A stretch of 64,000 nucleotides of DNA, from the NCBI GenBank assembly GCA_025200525.1, contig CM045762.1:129693679-129757678 (forward strand). Reading direction: 5' to 3'. The notes under the pieces are model-generated. The model had not been told where the DNA came from. It searched no databases and saw nothing but the letters and a program-made list of their open reading frames with translations. This document shows, one piece after another, positions 10,900 through 23,155 of this stretch. The DNA is from Camellia lanceoleosa (taxonomy: Eukaryota > Streptophyta > Magnoliopsida > Ericales > Theaceae). A program made the position numbers and the translations under genes. Within the stretch, counting starts at the first letter, position 1. Every line of letters starts with the position of its first letter.

Positions 10900-11470
10900 C
10901 GTCGTGCCGGGCACTAAATCAATGGAGAACTTAATCTCACAGTGAGGTGGCAAACCAACGAGATCCTCGGGAAAAACATCTGAATACTCACAAACCACCC
11001 TCGGCAATACAATCTGGGTCTCTTCACACTCACCACTCAAAAAGCTAGCAAGTAGACCACTAAGTTCACTTTGCCCTCGCGGATCATACACCGGTGGCAA
11101 CATACTACCAACCCGATCCCCCAAGAAATGAAAACACTCCCTGCTCAAGGTACAAACTGTGACCCTCTGGCGGTAGCAATCAATAACAGCCCGGTATGAC
11201 GATAGCCAGTCCATACCAAAAATAACATCAAAACCCTTCATGGGCATAACTACAAAAGGGAACGGAAGCCGATGATCAGCGACCTCTATATTACAACCTC
11301 TACATCTGTGCTTCAAAATCAATTCACCCCCAACAGGTGATACAACACATATAGGATATGCTAATTGTGCTCTCAATTCCAAAACAGATGCAAATGCGTG
11401 AGATACAAAGGAATGAGACGCGCAGATCAATCAATACACTAGCAACCGAAAGGTAAAACAGAAAGGTACC
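10900..11470 (-). pseudogene. Element 1 aspartic protease
   Basis: Would cleave the Gag-Pol polyprotein. The retropepsin flap and tail (FDVIFGMDWL, YRAVIDCYRQRV) are clear at about 11240-11140, followed by the PR-RT linker. The active site is broken: reading VLID, the frame then slips by a small deletion at about 11425-11435, so the DTGASHSF motif is destroyed and only ASHSFVSHAF remains in the next frame. Confidence 0.85.
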
Positions 11471-11559
11471 TCTCACAACCGATGGAACGCAGACAAGGTC
11501 TGTGCGATAACGGCACACACGTGCCAAGAGGGCCCTCGATCCACCTCACCCCCTGAGCA

Positions 11560-12767
11560 TACGATTCTTTAGCCTGGGACGATGAAGCCCCCTGATTGGC
11601 CCTCGAGGCCTGCACTGACTGAGTTGGCTGAAGACTCTGCCTCCACCTAGATGCACCAGATGTGCCACCTAACTGCGGGCAAAACCTCTTCAGGTGCCCC
11701 ACCTGACCACACTAATAACAAGACAGTGGCTAATCCCTGCCCTGACTCTGGCTCTGCGGTCTAGCCGAAGAAGAAGCAGCTCGCTGACCTCCTCCCCTTT
11801 GTGGGCAAAGCGAAGCCATATGGCCCAACTGACCACACTTGTAACATGTGAAGTCCCCCTGATTGCCTCTCCCCGAGCCTGCACTTGGCACTAGAAAGGT
11901 CGATTTAGCAACACCACCCTGAGACTGCTGAGGGTTAGTACCCCTCTGTCTCTTGCTATCACCCTGACCATCCTGGCTCCTCTTAGAGCCCCTCTATCCC
12001 TCTTCCTCCTGCATCATGATCTCCATATGGGCTGCCGCATCAACCAAGCACCCATAGTCTCGGATTATAGAATCACCAACTCTCATCTTGAGGCCGCGCC
12101 TCAACCTCTTCTCAAACTCAATACAGCGGTGTTCCTCGGACGCCACAAGTTCATGTGCGAACCTGGACAAGCTTGTAAAAGCAGCCTTATACTCGGCCAC
12201 TGAAGAACTCAACTGTAAAAGCTGGCAGAACTAATCTCTCAGCTTCTCTCTAACTGCTGGAGATAAGAACTTCTCCTGGAAAGCACCCACAAAAGCCTCC
12301 CTAGTGCCATTCAAACGACCCTTCACGAATTTCCACCACTGACCCGCATCCCCCTTTAGTTGGAAAGACGCCAAGGTCACTTTCAGTGCTCCGTCCTCGA
12401 TGCCAAGCATCTCGAACGTCTTACTCATCTGCTCCAACCACTCATCCGCCTTAAGTGGCTCCTTCGGATCCCCAACAAACTCATTCGGATTAGACCGGAA
12501 GAACTCTCTCTTTAAGAAGGAAGGCCCTGCCTCAGCAACCTGGGCCTGCACTGGAGCCTGAACTGGATTCTCAGCTCTGAGGATACCTATAGACTCTCTC
12601 AAAGCATCGGCTATCCCTCGGGCTAAAGCGCCCATAGCCTCCTGACCTGCTGGCTCGGCCACATTGGCCTGGCCAACCCCCTCCTGCTGTGCCGGAATAT
12701 CATCCGGTAAAGGCATCTCCTGCCTCCTAGGCCTACCTCGCCTACCACCTCGTCCTCGTCCTGACAT
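11560..12767 (-). pseudogene. Element 1 gag (capsid/nucleocapsid)
   Basis: Would form the particle. I place the start at the ATG at 12767, which opens MSGRGRGGRRGRPRR and is conserved in element 2 (28189). A longer reading would need a non-ATG start. The capsid core (DEWLEQMSKTFEMLG, GDAGQWWKFVKGR) is present. Two CCHC zinc knuckles follow: CYKCGQLGHMASLC (about 11850) and a second with a stop in place of a residue (CY-stop-CGQVGH, about 11715). Further stops lie at 12231-12233 and near 11992. A pseudogene. Confidence 0.9.
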
Positions 12768-13162
12768 CCTAATAAAGGTAACAGAGAACGTTAGCACATT
12801 CACAAATGTGCCGAAGCTATAACACTCACGTCCTAATGCATGGACAACTGTAATTCACTCCACGTAAGCACAAAAACACATAAGCACTTACGAATTTCAT
12901 TCCCGGATAATGATAGTCCCGAGGCGTTACCGGAGTTCCGATTAGAAACAACATTGATCAAGTGCTTTTCCAACGAGACTCACAAAAACCCAAGGATCCA
13001 ATCAACATCCTAGAAACTAAATCCCATACCCAAATAGTCACATAAACATGTTATCAATTAAACACATAGCATATGACACTACATCTAAGTCTCTATCAAG
13101 CGAGACAAACCCATTGTGATACTAATCACTTCCCACGTACCCAAAGTATTCAAACACGGTAC
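12768..13162 (-). other. Element 1 untranslated leader
   Basis: About 395 bp between the primer site and gag ATG with no ORF of note. It would carry the packaging signal; none can be recognised by eye. Confidence 0.6.
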
Positions 13163-13174
13163 GCTCTGATACCA
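13163..13174 (-). promoter_or_regulatory. Primer-binding site, initiator tRNA-Met (element 1)
   Basis: The minus strand reads TGGTATCAGAGC three bases inside the 5' LTR. This is the exact complement of the 3' end of plant initiator tRNA-Met and fixes the element's orientation. Confidence 0.97.
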
Positions 13175-13177
13175 AGT

Positions 13178-15351
13178 TGTAACGCCCTCAAAATAATATA
13201 TAAAACCCATCACTTTAGACATGCATCGACATAAGAGAAACCAACCATTTCTATTCGTCCGAGTAGTTCTTACAATAGTATTACATGTTAACAACAAAAG
13301 CAAATGCCCTACGGACTTACAGCTTTCCAAGTCAACACTTGGTTACACAAAAGAAGAGTACTAACTCTATACAAAAGAAGCCCTTGGCTTGATATACATG
13401 TAATACAAACAAAACTTACAAAAAGAGTCTTCAACTCTCATCATCATCCAAGCTATGTCCTTGGAGGTGGTATGCTACCTGTACGTGAAAATAATGTCCC
13501 ATATAGGGTGAGCCAACGCCCAGTAGAGATATGCTAAACACAGTATGAGCAGTAACTAAGACATTAGCAATTGACAAATGTTTAATTCCCATAAATCAAT
13601 TCATATCTCATTTCCATTACATGACCACTATATCCATGTTTCATTCCATTTTCCATTCCTTATCAAATTCACAATTCACAACAACGGCTCAGAACCTAGC
13701 CAACAACTTACATGAGTCAATGACTCGTAGTAAACGTTTCCCACTTTACATTAGATATGCATACTAGCTATATCAACATCTCAACCGGTAAGCATACAAG
13801 CTGCATCCACACTTCAACAGATAAGCATATGAGTTATATCAATACTTCCATAGATAAGCATATGAACTGTATCAACACATTAACTGACAAGTATATGAGC
13901 TGTATCAGCGGAGTCCATCCCCTATCTTTTTCCAAACAACATTTGGTTTAGAGGTCCATCCCTATCTTCCTCTAAACCGTGGAGTACATCCCCTATCTCC
14001 TCCCACACACACAACGTATATACACATAGGTCATATACATAATCAATCAATACATACAGTTAATGTATTCTTTCAACCGTCATACCTAATGACACATCCA
14101 ATTGATTAGTTTTAATTTGCCTAATCATCATGCATTGTCTATAACAATCAAAACTACCCTCCACCGGTAGCCCAAGCAATTATTTCTAAACAGATAATAA
14201 AAGCTCCAACAGATAAAATATCAATGTTTTCAAAAGTGAGCGATTAATAAGTCCAATTCCACCATTTCATAATATAATGAGCCAATTTCATTATTTCCAA
14301 CTCAATTCCACATAATAACAATTTTCCCGAATTAATTATATCAATTAATTTATACAACAACTTAGGGTTTTCTACCCCTTTTTCCAATAACAACCCAATG
14401 GTCAATAAATCAACAATCAACAACGATATCATTATTTTGAAACCCAAAATACACATTTTAGAATCAAAATAACAAAAAACTCCCTATCAACATTTTCAAA
14501 CCTTAACTTCCCAAAATCAACCATTTAACAAAATGCCCAAAATTCTAGGTCAAAACCCATAGTAGTGAGTAGGAATCCCTACCTCAAAAGTTGACACCCA
14601 GCGAAGAAGATGAAGAAAACGAAAATGCTCCAAATCCCGAGATTCTTGGATGAAAAGATAGCCCTCGACGATCAACAACTTTTTTGTGAAGGCCAAAGAT
14701 TAGGGAAACACTCTAGCTAGATCAATTCTAAGAGAGAAGTTAGGTTTTAGAGTGAGGTGCTCTCCAATGGCTTTTTCGGAAAAGTAAGAGAGAGAAAGGA
14801 AATCAAAAAGTGATCCAAAAAGGTGAAACCCGATGTGATATACAAGTCGCCCCACTCGAGCATGGAAACCCCCACTCGAGCGTCACTCACACACTCCCGC
14901 TCGAGCGTCAAAACTCCCACTCGAGCAGCGGATACACACTTCTAGAACTTTTGCTGAACCAGGTCCCCGTTCGAGCACAAAACTCCCCGCTCGAGCGTCA
15001 CACACAAACTCATGCTCGAGCGTCAAAACGCCCGCTTGAGCGTCCAACACTGTAGAGGAAATACTGGGAGAGGAAAAATCACGCTCGAGCGTCAAAACAC
15101 CCACTCGAGCGGAGAAGCAACAACGAAGGGCCCGCTCGAGTGTCAAAAGCTCCGCTCGAGCATGAAGGCAAAAATCTAGGCAACTACTTTTGGTTTCTAA
15201 GTTCAACCAACCTGTAACAAACCTGCCCAACACATCCTACAACTCAAATACAAAGTACGAAAGGATGCAAACAAGATATAAGCATCTACTAACATCCACG
15301 GAAATAAGTTCGGATCACTGTACATAAGGGGTCATACCTGGGATCGCTATA
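13178..15351 (-). repeat. 5' LTR of element 1
   Basis: Partner of 5547-7682, with the same order of minisatellite (13757-13911), GTCCATCCCCTATC-type units and CGCTCGAGCG array (14852-15165). It differs from its partner by scattered substitutions and small indels, for example extra units in the palindrome array, which indicates that the insertion is not recent. Confidence 0.95.
14852..15165. repeat. CGCTCGAGCG palindrome array (5' LTR of element 1)
   Basis: About a dozen copies of CGCTCGAGCG or variants such as ACTCGAGCG and GCTCGAGCA. It is slightly longer than the array in the partner LTR: one extra stretch at about 15108-15135 is absent there. Confidence 0.85.
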
Positions 15352-15384
15352 GTATTTTTTAATTTTATATTGTGATACTGAGTT

Positions 15385-16020
15385 GGTGGTAGAGGCAATA
15401 ATGGTGTCTATAGCGCTAATGACGATGGTGCTACAAATAGAAAGATAATGATTGTGGTAATGGTGGAATGGTAATGTAGTTGTGATAAAAAGAGGGTGGT
15501 GGCAGTGGTGGTGATGGTGGTGTTGATTATGGCAACGGTGACAATAGTTGTAGAGATGAAAGATTGTAGTAATTGGTGGTAATAGTAGTGGCGACTTTAG
15601 TGGTGGTAGTAAAATGATGACGATGCTTATGGTGGCAATGGCAATAGTAATGAAGGTGGTGGTTGTGAAAGGGTTTTGGATGGTGGCAGTGGTGGTGATA
15701 CCGATGGTAGAGGTAGTAGTGGTGGTGATGGCAGAGTTTGTGAGGTTATAGTGATGTATGTATGTATTTATGTATAAGTATTTATAAATTGAAACAGAAT
15801 CAAGTAAATTTTCTGTTATTTAAATTTTTTAAAATTTCTAGCTTATATTTTAAGAGCAACTTAAGTTTTTAAATGTTATCATTTTTTATTGTCAAATAGA
15901 CTTAATTAATTTGTACTTAATACATTTAGTTTTAAGTGTTAAATTAGGTTAAGAAATGCCACCGTAGTCCTAAAAAAAAAAAAGGACCATTTAAAACAAT
16001 TATTTCTATAGTTTAAATAT
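15385..16020. repeat. GTG-rich dispersed repeat, copy 3 (partial)
   Basis: Matches the GTG tract, the following AT-rich part and the A-run of copies 1 and 2, ending at ATTTAAAAC. The tRNA-like fold is absent. It starts just beyond the target duplication of element 1. Confidence 0.65.
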
Positions 16021-16422
16021 TTTTGAAAAACTATCATAAACTGTTGAAAAACTATCTTAAATTATAGTTTAGAGATTAAGTAGACAATTTAGGGACTTAA
16101 AAATTAATTGAAAAACTATCATATTTCTTAGCTTTTTATGTATTTATTTTTGTTTTCCTGTTTTGTATTTGTTCAACTATGATGGAAAGTCTTAAATTTG
16201 TAATATGAAGTTGGGTTTAAAGATATAGACTCTGTAATAGAAATGACTTCTTATTTTTATTTGATTAAATATTTATTTGATCATTGATTATATATATTGT
16301 CTATTACAATTACATATTTTTATTATTTTTATGTTTTCTTTCGTTGATTATTTGATTTGTAATGATTTAGGATTAAGTTAGTATGATGTCTTAATCACTT
16401 TTGATAAACTATGTCTACATGT
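16021..16422. other. AT-rich spacer
   Basis: No gene or clear repeat boundary is seen. AAAACTATCATAAA-like words recur at 16030-16130, suggesting a decayed short repeat. Confidence 0.4.
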
Positions 16423-16565
16423 CACTAGTCCTAGAAAGAAGTAGAAGACTTAATTTATTTTCTATTTGGTACTGCAACTTATATTTTAGTCTTTTTTATT
16501 ATTGTAAACTTTGTTATATATTTAAGTAAATTTTAGTAAACTTTGTTATATATTTAAGTAAACTT

Positions 16566-17515
16566 TTTTGTAAAAGACAGATGCACTTGGAGGACCTGTG
16601 TGAATTAATTAAGACAAGGATTGCATTTTGGGCCAAATTTTATTTTAAGGATTGTTGTTACTCAGTGCAGTAGATGATCTACAACATTCAGGAGATTTGG
16701 TTTGGTCTCTAGCTATCACTGGTGTTAAGCTGAGGATGGCAAATGGTCAGCCTTTAGTGAAGGTGAAGGGTGAATTTCTGGTGTTTTTTTTCTGATATTT
16801 TGCTCTGTTGTTGATCTGTCTGCTAGGCTGTTTTGATGTCATTGGTTGCTGGAAGTCTCTTTGACTCTTTGTTTAGGATATTTATGATAAGGGCTGCTAC
16901 TGATCTGAAGTTTTGCTAAGGCAGTTGTTGTTGCTGTTTGGTGTAATCTGATGTATAATCCAATGCTATTGCTGTTTGGTGTAATCCGATGTTGTTGCTT
17001 TTTGGTGTAATCAGTGGTGTAATCCGATGCTCTTGCTATTTGGTGTAATCAGTGGTATAATCCGATGCTGTTGCTGTTTGGTGTAATTTGACTAATCCGA
17101 TGAAGTTTTGCTGACTCTTTGATCAGGTTATGCATGGCAGTTGTTGTTGCATTTTGCTGAGGTAGAATTTTTTGGTGTTGTGTTGATCTGAAGTTTTGGG
17201 TGTCGTTTTCATATGTGCATTGTCTGTTTGTATATTGGGTTTGGAAACAGTAGTCACATTGGTGGATGGTGTTGTGGGTGGTTTTTGTTTTGTCTTTTGT
17301 TGTTTTTTTTCCTTATTTGCTTTGGTTGGTTTCTCACCAACTTTCGTTGGTGTGCTTGCAAGGGATTGGGCGGTTATATTAGTGCCAACCTACTTGGGAT
17401 TGTTATATGTCTCGTGTTGTTACTCTTTACACCCACCTTTTTTCCTTTCTTGATATAATGAGCTCCTCTTTCATCAATAAAGGTTTTTTTTTGGCTAATC
17501 AAAAAAAAAAAAAAA
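16566..17515 (+). mobile_element. 5'-truncated L1-type LINE with poly(A)
   Basis: Starts within the last codons of ORF2 (EDLCELIKTRIAFWAK near 16588-16635), then a 3' UTR, GTGCCAACCTACTTGGGATT (about 17381-17400), TTTCATCAATAAA and a poly(A) tail to 17515. It splits copy 2 of the GTG repeat. AAGTAAA-type sequence on both sides is a plausible but imprecise target duplication. Confidence 0.8.
16931..17103 (+). repeat. Minisatellite in LINE 3' UTR
   Basis: About four imperfect tandem units built from TTGCTGTTTGGTGTAATC plus CGATG, with variable spacers (AGTGGTGTAAT). It lies wholly inside the LINE. Confidence 0.75.
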
Positions 17516-18145
17516 AACAAGAAGTAAATTTTAGTAACCTTTTTGTGAGCATTATTAAATGCTAGAATTTAAAACAAAATTCGATACATCATGTTTTGAT
17601 CAATCGTTTTTTAAATAAATTTGAAAGGCTTCATATTTAGGGTCGCTTTGGGTCCTAGAAAAGTTAGAATCGACCCTGGAGTAATGTAATGGTGATAAAA
17701 AGAGAGTGGTGATTGTATAACGATGGTGGTGGTAGTTATGGCAATGGTGACAATAGTTGTAGAGGTGAAGGATTGTACAAATTGTTGTAATGGTGGTGAT
17801 AATAGGTGGTAATTGTGGTGGTAGTAGTTAAATAATAACGATGATTGTTGTAGTAATGACAATGGTGATGAAAGTAGTGGTTGTGGAAGTGTGATGGTTG
17901 ATAGTGGCAGTGATGGTGGAGTTCGTGAGTTATATGGTGTATGTTGATACTTATGTATAAGTATGCATAAATTAAATCAGAATTAAATAAATTTTTTATC
18001 ACTTAAAATTTTCTTAATTTTTAACTTATATTTTAAGAGTTACATGTAAGTGATACCTTTTGTAATTATCAAATAGATTCAATTAGTTTTCACTTAATAT
18101 ATTTAGTTTTAAGTGTTAGATTAGGTTTTGAAACTCCACGTTAGT

Positions 18146-18177
18146 CCCCCCCCCCCCCCCCCAAAAAAAAAAAAAAA
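18146..18177. repeat. Mononucleotide runs C17 then A15
   Basis: A run of 17 C directly followed by 15 A. It sits at the same place as the A-run and CA tract of copy 1. Long C runs are rare in plant DNA, and the length may be affected by sequencing. Confidence 0.9.
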
Positions 18178-18250
18178 GAAAAAGAAAAAGACACCACTTA
18201 AAACGATTAGCTCTATAAATATCATTACCTTCTTGGGCATATCAAAATCT

Positions 18251-18312
18251 TTGCTGTAGCTCAACTATCAACTCGGTTTGTGAGAATATTCCAGGTTTGA
18301 ATTCTGGCAGCG
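18251..18312 (+). other. tRNA-like fold in dispersed repeat, copy 2
   Basis: Second copy of the fold at 2141-2203. The ends TTGCTG and CAGCGA still pair (one T-G wobble), and CCAGG-TTTGAAT-TCTGG keeps the T-arm with a G-T wobble. The middle differs (CTCGGTTTGTGAG). Confidence 0.5.
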
Positions 18313-18640
18313 AAAAATATTTTTGTGTTGTGTTCGATAACATTATAGCCACAACTTTCAATTTATATTTTTGAAAAATTGTATTCCTAATCTCTAAAAT
18401 TTAACTGTTACATCAATTTGATATTTATAGTTTAGTTGTATCGATTTTATTTTTAATTTTTTAAGAATGTTAGTAATCATGCACACATTATGCATGTGCA
18501 AGTTGAAAAAAATGTAAATCTCTTTACATTTACTTATATTCCATTTAATTTAAATTATTTTTTTATATTCTAATAAACTATGTGGGTAACAAACTAACCA
18601 AAATATCCGTAATAGTAATAGAGTGAAGCGCTAATTAATG

Positions 18641-18895
18641 TTCACATTGGTAGTTGTGAATGTCCTATAATGTATACATTTACACTGTTAAAGTTATTTA
18701 TTTATTTTTATTTTATAAAATTACAAATTCAAGTAAGATCTTATTTGATAAATCTCGTTGACTAGGTTTTAAAAATACAAATTGCATTAAAAAAAATTAT
18801 GTACTATAAAAATTATAAATTTTTAAAGTTTCATGTATAAAAAACATAAAATAGTTCAAAATAGTGCATACCAAGTTGCTAAGTGTTCTTTTATC
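18641..18895. other. AT-rich spacer
   Basis: No gene, repeat boundary or motif is recognised. Confidence 0.4.
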
Positions 18896-20095
18896 ATCAA
18901 ATTGTCTACTTAATCCTTAAACTATTGATTGAATCTATTAAAGTCTTTAAATTATATAAATCAAAATCTATTTAGATGCTATACTATCAATTGAATTTAT
19001 TAAATCTATAAAGTATTTAAATCAAACATATTTAGTCCCTAAAAAGTTTAGAAAAATAAAATATAAGTCCGTAAGTATTATAAATTTATAAAAAAAAACC
19101 TTATCCAGTTAAAATTTATTTAAAAAAAAAAACCTTCACTTTTGATTCTGTATTTGAAAAGTGAGCTTAATGCTTATGGTGAATTTCCATTATAAAGATA
19201 AAGATAAATATCTAAAATATTTTCTTACTTATCTTCTACAATGGTTACGTGTTTGCTTTTATCTAATATTATATATCAAAATTCATTTATGATTTTTAAT
19301 TAATTATTTTAAAATTTTCGCTAAATTTTTTTAGGATAAATTACAAATACACCCCCTGAGATTTGATTAAAATACAAATTGCCCCCTGTGGTTCTGGAAA
19401 TTATATTCCATCTCCTGAGGTTTCTAATTTTATAACAAATCGCCTCTTTTATTAATAAATCATCAAGTCAATTAATAGTTTTTAAAGATGTTATAAATAT
19501 GTTTCAATTAATAATTTAGGTAATTTTATTATTGTATAAGAGAGTAATTATGAACTTCTTTTTTTTAGTTATTCTGTTAAATAATTTTTTTTTAACAAGG
19601 GGGTCTTTGTAATTTTTCAAACTACAAGAGGCAATCTGTACTTCAAACAAATCTCAAGGGATGTATTTGTAATTTACCCTTTTTATCACTTAATTAATAT
19701 ATTATTTTATTTTATTATTATTTACAACAAAGTGTTATTATTTAAATTATCTAATTCTATTTCTTTAGTAAATTCGATATTCATTTTATTGACAAGACAG
19801 AAAAATCGTATACTAATTTAGACACACAATGAAATAAAACACCTTTTAAAAACAAAATAAAATTTTAAAATTTTCTGTAATAAGTTTTAAGTAAGGTATT
19901 TTACTAATTTATAATACATATGACCATCTGTTTTATTTTTTTAATTCTTTCAGAGACTCAACAAGTTTAAATTAAATATAATAAGAACTTAATAAATTTA
20001 ATCGATAGTTTAACGACTAAATAGATTTTGAATTATATACTTTAAGAATTGGATAGACTCAATCAATAGTTCAAAAACAAAATAGATAATTTGAT
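18896..20095. mobile_element. Non-autonomous element with long inverted repeats
   Basis: The left arm (about 18896-19060) and the reverse complement of the right arm (about 19960-20095) match over roughly 135-170 bp with mismatches. Both contain ACTATTGATTGAATCTAT-like units. No transposase is present. A smaller MITE is nested in it. The right end abuts element 2 exactly, so its own target duplication cannot be read. Confidence 0.6.
19334..19679. mobile_element. Nested MITE with about 50-bp inverted repeats
   Basis: The left end starts GGATAAATTACAAATACA, and the reverse complement of the right end starts GGGTAAATTACAAATACA; pairing continues about 50 bp. It is flanked by T-runs ending in A, so the target duplication length is unclear. 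It is 346 bp and non-coding. Confidence 0.75.
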
Positions 20096-21457
20096 TGTAA
20101 TGTCCCAAATTTGTAGCCCAAATGATAATACAACAATCATGGCTCTTTTAAGGAAAAGTAAATATAAATTTCCAAACTTACATTACATGATATAATAGTT
20201 CTTCATGCAACAATACATTAATCCAACAACAACTAAATAAACAAATAAAATACCCCTAAGGGTTTACAAGTTTCCAAGGCTTAAGTCTGGTTACACAAAA
20301 CGGTTATTCAAACTTATACACACACAACCCTTGGCTTACACATAGAGTCACAGCAAAATGAGAGTCTCGTACTCTCAACACACATTTCCTCGCCTTTAGT
20401 TAGGCGGTATCACCACATCTTTTCCTACACAAAAATCTCGTAGGGTGAGCATAAAGCCCAGTAAGAAATCTTTAACAAAGTATATACATTTTATACAAGT
20501 CTCAAGAGATTAAATGCACATGCCATGCTATGCCCCTTTTTGAAGATAAATCACATTTTCATCTTTTGAAAACCATCATGCTCAATGATGTCATGCAATT
20601 TGAACTGTTCAAAACTTAGCAATTTATTTCAAGGGTGGTAAATACGACTCTGGTAATCCCTAGGTCAGTGTCTGCAAGTAGACTATACAAGTATTACCAA
20701 ATTGTCATTTTTATAGGTATTAACCAGAAGGCTCGACACCTATCCGCGCGGGTTTTTGGTCTTTTACCCCGGACTCTCAGGCCAACTTATTCAATATCAT
20801 TTACACCACCTATCAAGATTTACCAACGTATTTACCCCAAAACCATTTCATGAAAATTTGTTTCTCAACATTCTTTTCTCAATGCAAGTTTTCAAATCAC
20901 ATTTCAAAGTTTAATGTAATCAAATGAATTGTTATGCCAATAACACAAGATGAATATAAGTAATTTTATTTCAATTCACCATCCAAGGAATAACACAATT
21001 CCTTCTTCTTAAGTATCCTCAACAATTAGTCATTTGAAGATTATTTTAACGTTTTGAACAATAATTTTCAAAATGAACAACAATTCTCGTATTCCCTGAA
21101 ATTTATCATTTATATAAATATAAATAAGAAATTTTCCAAACATCCATTTATTTTGACATACAAAATAAATACAACAATAACATTTATGGATTTTCAGTCT
21201 CTTTTAAAAAAATCTCCAAATTTTAGGTTTTCTCACCAAAACTATACAACTCAAATCATTTGAAAAAAAACTTTCCCAATTCATCTTTTCTTCAATCAAC
21301 GAAGATCAAAACTCTTAAGATCATTGTTACCCAAAAGACAACCTAAGAGGAGATGGCGAATTAGGTTTTTATAATTAAAATTAATAATACCCTAATAAAA
21401 ATTATGACTAGCACAATAGATAAATATAATTAATGAAATAAAAATAATTAAAACAAG

Positions 21458-22207
21458 TGTCTTAACAACAATGTCAGTTAATGATTTTAGCAGAGTAAAA
21501 ATATGAAATATAGCTATGGCAATTTAAAATAAAATAAAGAGATAAGGAAGAGAGAGACGAACAAATTTATAGTGGTTCGGTTTCAACTCGGCTTACATCC
21601 ACTCCTCAAGCTTCACTTGAGATTTTTCACAAAACTCTATCTTCACAAGGTGCTAGTAACATTTTCACAGATAGAGCAATCCTCCACAGATTTTACACAG
21701 ACTTTCTAAGTCAAAAACACTGAGTGTACTACACTCTTACAAGGTTGAAAAGAAAGTGTTTTTGCTTTCACAGAAAGCTACAAGAATTATCTCTCAAAGA
21801 TAAATATATAAAATGAAGCTCTGGATTTTCTGTAAACCTTACACAGGAAAGATGGGCTTAAAGCTATACATCTCAGTGTATAATTTTTTAAAGAGGATGT
21901 AAACAAAAATTGAAGAACACTTCTCAGAGAATTTTTCAGAGAATAGATGTGAGTGATTATAGATCAAATAATATTTTCTGGTCTTTTCTAACTTGTTTAC
22001 ATTAGAGGCTTTGGTATATATAATGAAACTTATAGCCGTTGTATTCATTTGAATTTATAGCCATTTATAGCTGTTGTACTTCCATCATTACTAATTTGAA
22101 TATTTTTCACCTGAACCTTTTGGCCTACTGCTGTGTTGGGCTGTTTGAACCTTTGTTTTGGGCTATTTGAACTCCTGATTTAATCAAATATTAAATACAT
22201 TCTAACA
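21458..22207 (-). mobile_element. Probable copia-type solo LTR nested in LTR of element 2
   Basis: In plus sense it begins TGTCTTAACAAC and ends ATTCTAACA, so on the minus strand it starts TGTTAGAAT. It contains, on the minus strand, GAGTGGATGTAAGCCGAGTT then CCGAACCACTATAAAT, typical of the U5 end of many plant Ty1/Copia LTRs. Flanks ACAAG and ACATT match at only three of five bases, so the boundaries are tentative. Confidence 0.5.
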
Positions 22208-22257
22208 ACATTTAAGATAAAGGTTTAGGTGAGAAATAATGGGACAAAATAAATTTT

Positions 22258-22383
22258 GATTCTATTTTTCTTTTTCAAATAAATTAAAATATAATTAAAT
22301 AAATCATCAAAATAAATTCTGGAATCTATTTTTCTCTTTCAAATAAATTAAAACATAATTAAATAAATCATCAAAATAAATAA
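22258..22383. repeat. Tandem duplication, 64-bp period
   Basis: Two adjacent units with TCTATTTTTCTTTTTCAAAT, ATAATTAAATAAATCATCAA and similar words, differing at a few bases. Inside the LTR of element 2. Confidence 0.85.
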
Positions 22384-22800
22384 GTCTAACAATCATTTTA
22401 AAATAACAAGAGATAAACTCACTTTTAAAATCACTCAACTTCTTGAATCAACAATCAATTTTCAAAGCTATCGAAAGATGATTTCGAAAATCATATAGAT
22501 CTTGCAAAAATTATATATATAACTCTAAGAAAATCCCTACCTCAAGTTTTGAAGAAGAAATGAGATGAAACCCCTAAAATCAACGGTGTCGAAACTCGAT
22601 CTTCACCGCACACAATGAAGCCCTCGAGATGATAACCAACTTTGGTGAAGAACTTAGGTCTAAATCCCAATGGATTTGGAGAAATCAAATACAAAAAATG
22701 ATTTCTAGAGAGAGAAGCTCCTGATCTGGAATTCTGGAGAGTTTTGGAGAGAGAGAGAGGATTGAAAAAGTGATATGAAATATCAAATTCACGAACTGAT

Positions 22801-22940
22801 ATAACATGGTCCGCTCGAGCATGGAAAGCCCTGCTCAAGCGTCAAATACACTAACCTAGTACTGTTGTAGACAGGTCAAACTTCTGAAAACCAAACATTC
22901 TCCGCTCGAGCGCATAAACGACCGCTCGAGCGGACAAGCA
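22801..22940. repeat. CGCTCGAGCG motif cluster, LTR of element 2
   Basis: Copies CCGCTCGAGCA, GCTCAAGCG, CCGCTCGAGCG (twice) and CGCTCGAGCG-like variants with short spacers. Directly on its 5' side in plus sense lies a GA-rich tract, which is the CT-rich leader in element sense. Confidence 0.75.
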
Positions 22941-23139
22941 ACTTTGAATGCATTTTGCATTTTTGCTTTGGGGGCACTGCCCCTCAACCCTGCCAGGGCG
23001 CTACCCTCGAACGCGCCAAGAGGCGCTGTCCCTTGGACCCCCGCGAGCTGACCAAGCAGCTCGATCCCCGACCAGCCCAATCGAAGTGGCAAAACATAAA
23101 AGAAGGATCGAAGCTAGGATTGAAACCGGGATCACTACA

Positions 23140-23155
23140 ACCTTCCCCCCTTAAA
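23140..23155 (-). promoter_or_regulatory. Polypurine tract of element 2
   Basis: The minus strand reads TTTAAGGGGGGAAGGT immediately before the 3' LTR. Confidence 0.85.

Larger units (their letters stand above)
5547..15351 (-). mobile_element. Complete Ty3/Gypsy chromovirus, Tekay/Del type (element 1)
   Basis: Two LTRs of about 2.15 kb (5547-7682 and 13178-15351) flank gag-pol on the minus strand. The 5-bp sequence GTATT precedes the left LTR (5542-5546) and follows the right one (15352-15356), so the ends are exact. A primer site for initiator tRNA-Met lies inside the right LTR and a polypurine tract inside the left one. The order gag, PR, RT, RNase H, IN, chromodomain, and the chromodomain sequence, fit the Tekay/Del clade. 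Many stops and frameshifts make it non-autonomous now. Confidence 0.95.
16423..18640. repeat. GTG-rich dispersed repeat, copy 2, split by a LINE
   Basis: The part 16423-16565 matches 1279-1400 and the part 17517-18640 matches 1380-2757, so the repeat is continuous once the LINE is removed. A tandem duplication of about 30 bp (TTTGTTATATATTTAAGTAA) lies just left of the LINE. It keeps the tRNA-like fold (18251-18312). The final part, GAAGCGCTAATTAATG, shows what the target of the LTR fragment at 2758 once looked like. Confidence 0.7.
20096..23139 (-). repeat. 3' LTR of element 2
   Basis: Starts TGTAATGTCCCAAA and ends GGGATCACTACA, with proper TG...CA ends. Its 3044 bp probably include a copia-type insertion (21458-22207). 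It contains the shared GGGTGAGCATAAAGCCCAGT block (20443-20462) and a CGCTCGAGCG tract (22801-22940) just upstream, in element sense, of a CT-rich leader. Confidence 0.9.

Noticed and set aside
5547..15351. An integrated pararetrovirus (caulimovirus)
   Set aside because: The two LTRs, 5-bp target duplication, integrase and chromodomain identify a Ty3/Gypsy chromovirus; no movement protein is seen.
17611..18002. His/Tyr/Thr-rich ORFs opposite the GTG tract
   Set aside because: A translation of low-complexity GTG repeats; no ORF is conserved between the three copies.
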